From GCA-2733415 sp964635575 (GTDB lineage Bacteria > Bacteroidota > Bacteroidia > Flavobacteriales > Flavobacteriaceae), in the NCBI GenBank assembly GCA_964635575.1, contig CAZWNY010000065.1, positions 1-9,617 of the forward strand: a DNA stretch of 9,617 bases. The letters run 5' to 3'. The number at the start of each line of letters is the position of its first letter. Position 1 is the first letter of the stretch. Below the pieces are notes generated by a model. The model searched no databases. It was not told where the DNA came from and saw nothing but the letters and a program-made list of their open reading frames with translations. Shown here one piece after another: positions 8,064-9,617 of the stretch. Both the position numbers and the translations under genes were made by a program.

Positions 8064-8849
8064 CTAATTAACAGTTTTTACAAAGGCTAACAACCCATTA
8101 ATTACTTCTTGTTGGTTTTCGATATGACTCATATGACCGTCAGGAAGTATTATTTTTTGTGTTGTTGTATTTTCTGTTTGATCTATTAAGTCTTTATAGT
8201 CTAAAATAGGATCTTTTTCAGCAATAAACATTAGCTTTTTATAGGGCGAAAAACTGAGTAAAACTTCTCTGTTTTCTCGTATTTTCATTCCTTCTTGTGC
8301 TGCAATATAACCTTGTATAGGTGTTTTTAGTGCTTCTTCTTTTATTTTTATAATTTCTTTGGCAAACAAAGTTCTATTTTTTGCTCTAAATAAATTACTG
8401 ATAGACATCCGTATTAAATTTTTATAATTGGTTTGTACTGCATTAATAGCTTTATTTCGTAATAATTTACGCTCAATACTATCTGCACGAGTAGTCGAAT
8501 TTAATAACACTAAACCTTTTATATTGTCGGGATACATTTCTGCGAAAGCTAAAGCAACATAACCGCCCATAGAATGTCCTACAAAAATATATTTATATAC
8601 TTTTAAGTGAAGTAAAACCGCCTGTACAGCATTTGCCATTAGTTCCATACTATGTAGATAGCCGATACATTCGGTTTTTCCATGACCTAATAAATCAATA
8701 GTAATTACTCTGTTTTTATGTAATAAATGAGGTTTTATAGCATTCCACATAGTAGAGTTTTCTAAAAAACCGTGTAGCAATACTATCGCTGTTCCTTTAC
8801 CTTGATCTGTAAAAGAAATTTGTGCTTCTTTATAATTTATTTTCGGCAT
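8064..8849 (-). CDS. Alpha/beta-fold hydrolase
   Basis: This is a serine hydrolase of the alpha/beta superfamily, in the general YbfF/MenH/enol-lactonase-like group, with unknown substrate. Numbered from the ATG at 8849 (261 residues), the oxyanion motif LLHGF is at 24-28, DLLGHGKT at 52-59, the nucleophile elbow GHSMGG at 91-96 (Ser93), the acid at Asp213 in AEKDP, and the histidine in GHMSHIE (His239). All three catalytic residues are present and no signal peptide is seen, so it should be a cytosolic enzyme. The frame extends back to an ATG at 8885, but that would enlarge the overlap with the upstream gene to 56 bases. MPKINYKEAQISF starting at 8849 is a more family-like N-terminus and overlaps by only 20 bases. 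It is the last gene of the right-hand operon. Confidence 0.88.
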   Translation of the reverse strand: MPKINYKEAQISFTDQGKGTAIVLLHGFLENSTMWNAIKPHLLHKNRVITIDLLGHGKTECIGYLHSMELMANAVQAVLLHLKVYKYIFVGHSMGGYVALAFAEMYPDNIKGLVLLNSTTRADSIERKLLRNKAINAVQTNYKNLIRMSISNLFRAKNRTLFAKEIIKIKEEALKTPIQGYIAAQEGMKIRENREVLLSFSPYKKLMFIAEKDPILDYKDLIDQTENTTTQKIILPDGHMSHIENQQEVINGLLAFVKTVN

Positions 8850-9060
8850 ATTTTTTTTTATAACCTCTGTATAAAATATAGGCAACCGCTGCTAATAAAA
8901 TATAAGGTATCGCCATTAAATATACAATACCTTCATTTATGCCTTCGGCAAGAGATTGATTGCCCATGTTTTCTAGTTGCGCTCTACACATTGCACATTG
9001 CGCATTTAAACTAAAAGTGAAAAGTAAAACGGTAAAGAATAAAATTATTTTTTTAAGCAT
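8830..9060 (-). CDS. Small membrane protein with exported CAMC motif
   Basis: This is a 76-residue protein. Residues 1-20 are a Lys-then-hydrophobic signal sequence ending in SLNA. It is followed directly by QCAMCRAQLEN, a CxxC pair at Cys22 and Cys25, then a short polar stretch, a transmembrane segment at about 45-64 and a basic tail (GYKKKY) that should be cytoplasmic. The mature N-terminus with its two cysteines should therefore face the periplasm. The cysteine context is not a good lipobox, because Gln precedes Cys22. The start overlaps the DUF420 stop by 8 bases and its end overlaps the hydrolase, which supports translation as part of an operon. No function is known to me. The CxxC and the oxidase-assembly neighbourhood suggest metal or thiol chemistry in cytochrome oxidase assembly, but that is inference. 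Confidence 0.82.
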   Translation of the reverse strand: MLKKIILFFTVLLFTFSLNAQCAMCRAQLENMGNQSLAEGINEGIVYLMAIPYILLAAVAYILYRGYKKKYAENKL

Positions 9061-9595
9061 AATAAGGTGATATCATTAAATATACTACAACTCCTGAAAT
9101 GGCGACATATAACCAAATAGGAAATGTAATTTTTGCTATTTTTTTGTGTTTATCAAATTGTTTTGCGAGTGTTTTTATATAGGTAATTAATACTAATGGA
9201 ATTACTGCTATTGATAGTGTAATGTGTGAAATTAAAATAAAATAATACAGGTATTTAACAATTCCTTCTCCTTTAAATGTCGTTGAGTTTGAGGTCATGT
9301 GATATGCAATATACAATACTAAAAAACAGATTGATAGTAAAATGGCTAACGTCATTAAGCGTTGATGTGCTATTTTGTTTCCTTTTTTTATTTGAAGTAC
9401 GGCTAGTATTAAAATAATGGCAGTGCATCCGTTTATTGTTGCGTAAATTGGTGGTAGCATTGTTAATGGTTGTACGTTAAAACCTAATTTTTGTAAGTTT
9501 ATTCCGAATAACGCTGCAACGGCTAAAGGTATTGTTATTGATAATATCCAAACCCACTTGTTGTATTTTTTTTCAATATCGTTTTGTGTGTTCAT
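9053..9595 (-). CDS. DUF420 family membrane protein, probable cytochrome oxidase assembly factor (CtaM/YozB-like)
   Basis: A 180-residue integral membrane protein with about five membrane segments, near 13-33, 51-69, 79-97, 114-139 and 157-176. Histidines conserved in the DUF420 family are visible in AHQRLMT (His77), AYHMTS (His98) and ISHITLS (His124), with another His at 147. Gram-positive members (CtaM, YozB) are needed for active heme-copper oxidase. In Flavobacteriia the gene usually follows cytochrome oxidase and SCO-family genes. The ATG at 9595 has AAAGGA just upstream and overlaps a probable upstream stop by one base (TAATG). Its own stop overlaps the next gene by 8 bases. Family assignment is firm; an oxidase role in this organism is inferred. 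Confidence 0.88.
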   Translation of the reverse strand: MNTQNDIEKKYNKWVWILSITIPLAVAALFGINLQKLGFNVQPLTMLPPIYATINGCTAIILILAVLQIKKGNKIAHQRLMTLAILLSICFLVLYIAYHMTSNSTTFKGEGIVKYLYYFILISHITLSIAVIPLVLITYIKTLAKQFDKHKKIAKITFPIWLYVAISGVVVYLMISPYYA

Positions 9596-9617
9596 TATTC
9601 CTTTAATAGTTTTAAAA
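9595..9617 (-). CDS. Possible C-terminal end of an upstream gene (perhaps SCO family)
   Basis: On the minus strand at the right edge, one frame reads LKLLKE and then TAA at 9597-9595, and the TAA shares its last A with the DUF420 ATG. This TAATG arrangement suggests translational coupling to an upstream gene. Only seven codons are visible, so the identity is a guess from the usual neighbourhood (SCO1/SenC copper chaperone). Confidence 0.35.

Noticed and set aside
8802..9014. Plus-strand open frame of 70 codons
   Set aside because: It lies opposite the hydrolase and CAMC-protein genes, whose motifs and operon packing are convincing.

Overview
The window looks like chromosomal DNA from a low-GC member of the Bacteroidota, most likely the Flavobacteriaceae. 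The evidence is the A+T-rich sequence, a secreted CUB/PKD/P-domain protein of the large surface-protein type, a MutS2 homolog that ends without a recognisable Smr domain, a TAnnTTTG-type promoter box, little use of Shine-Dalgarno sites, and a small block (DUF420 protein plus a CAMC membrane protein) usually found near cytochrome oxidase genes in these bacteria. Every stop codon I could verify for an intact gene is TAA. I see no RNA genes, insertion sequences, CRISPR arrays or phage genes.

Layout. Positions 2-2041 (minus) hold the first 680 codons of a large secreted, probably type IX-secreted, surface protein that runs off the left edge. An AT-rich spacer of 192 bases separates it from the divergent mutS2 (2234-4423, plus). 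mutS2 converges on pckA (minus), with a perfect 15-bp stem-loop between them that can stop transcription from both sides. pckA (4522-6117) is full length by homology but has an in-frame TGA at codon 41 where a glycine is expected. This is the most notable anomaly in the window. Upstream of pckA on the same strand is a DUF423 membrane protein (6206-6595). Divergent from it is a saccharopine-dehydrogenase-family oxidoreductase (about 6673-8037, plus). A minus-strand set fills the right end. In transcription order it is a possible upstream gene whose last codons are visible at the edge, a DUF420 protein, a 76-residue CAMC membrane protein and an alpha/beta hydrolase. These genes overlap by 1, 8 and about 20 bases and look like one operon.

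Function. The genes are mostly housekeeping: genome maintenance (mutS2), gluconeogenesis (pckA), lysine-type amino acid metabolism (the saccharopine dehydrogenase homolog) and probable terminal-oxidase assembly (the DUF420/CAMC block). I found no defence or mobile system. The two points worth following are the pckA nonsense codon and the small CAMC protein as a possible uncharacterised oxidase-assembly factor.
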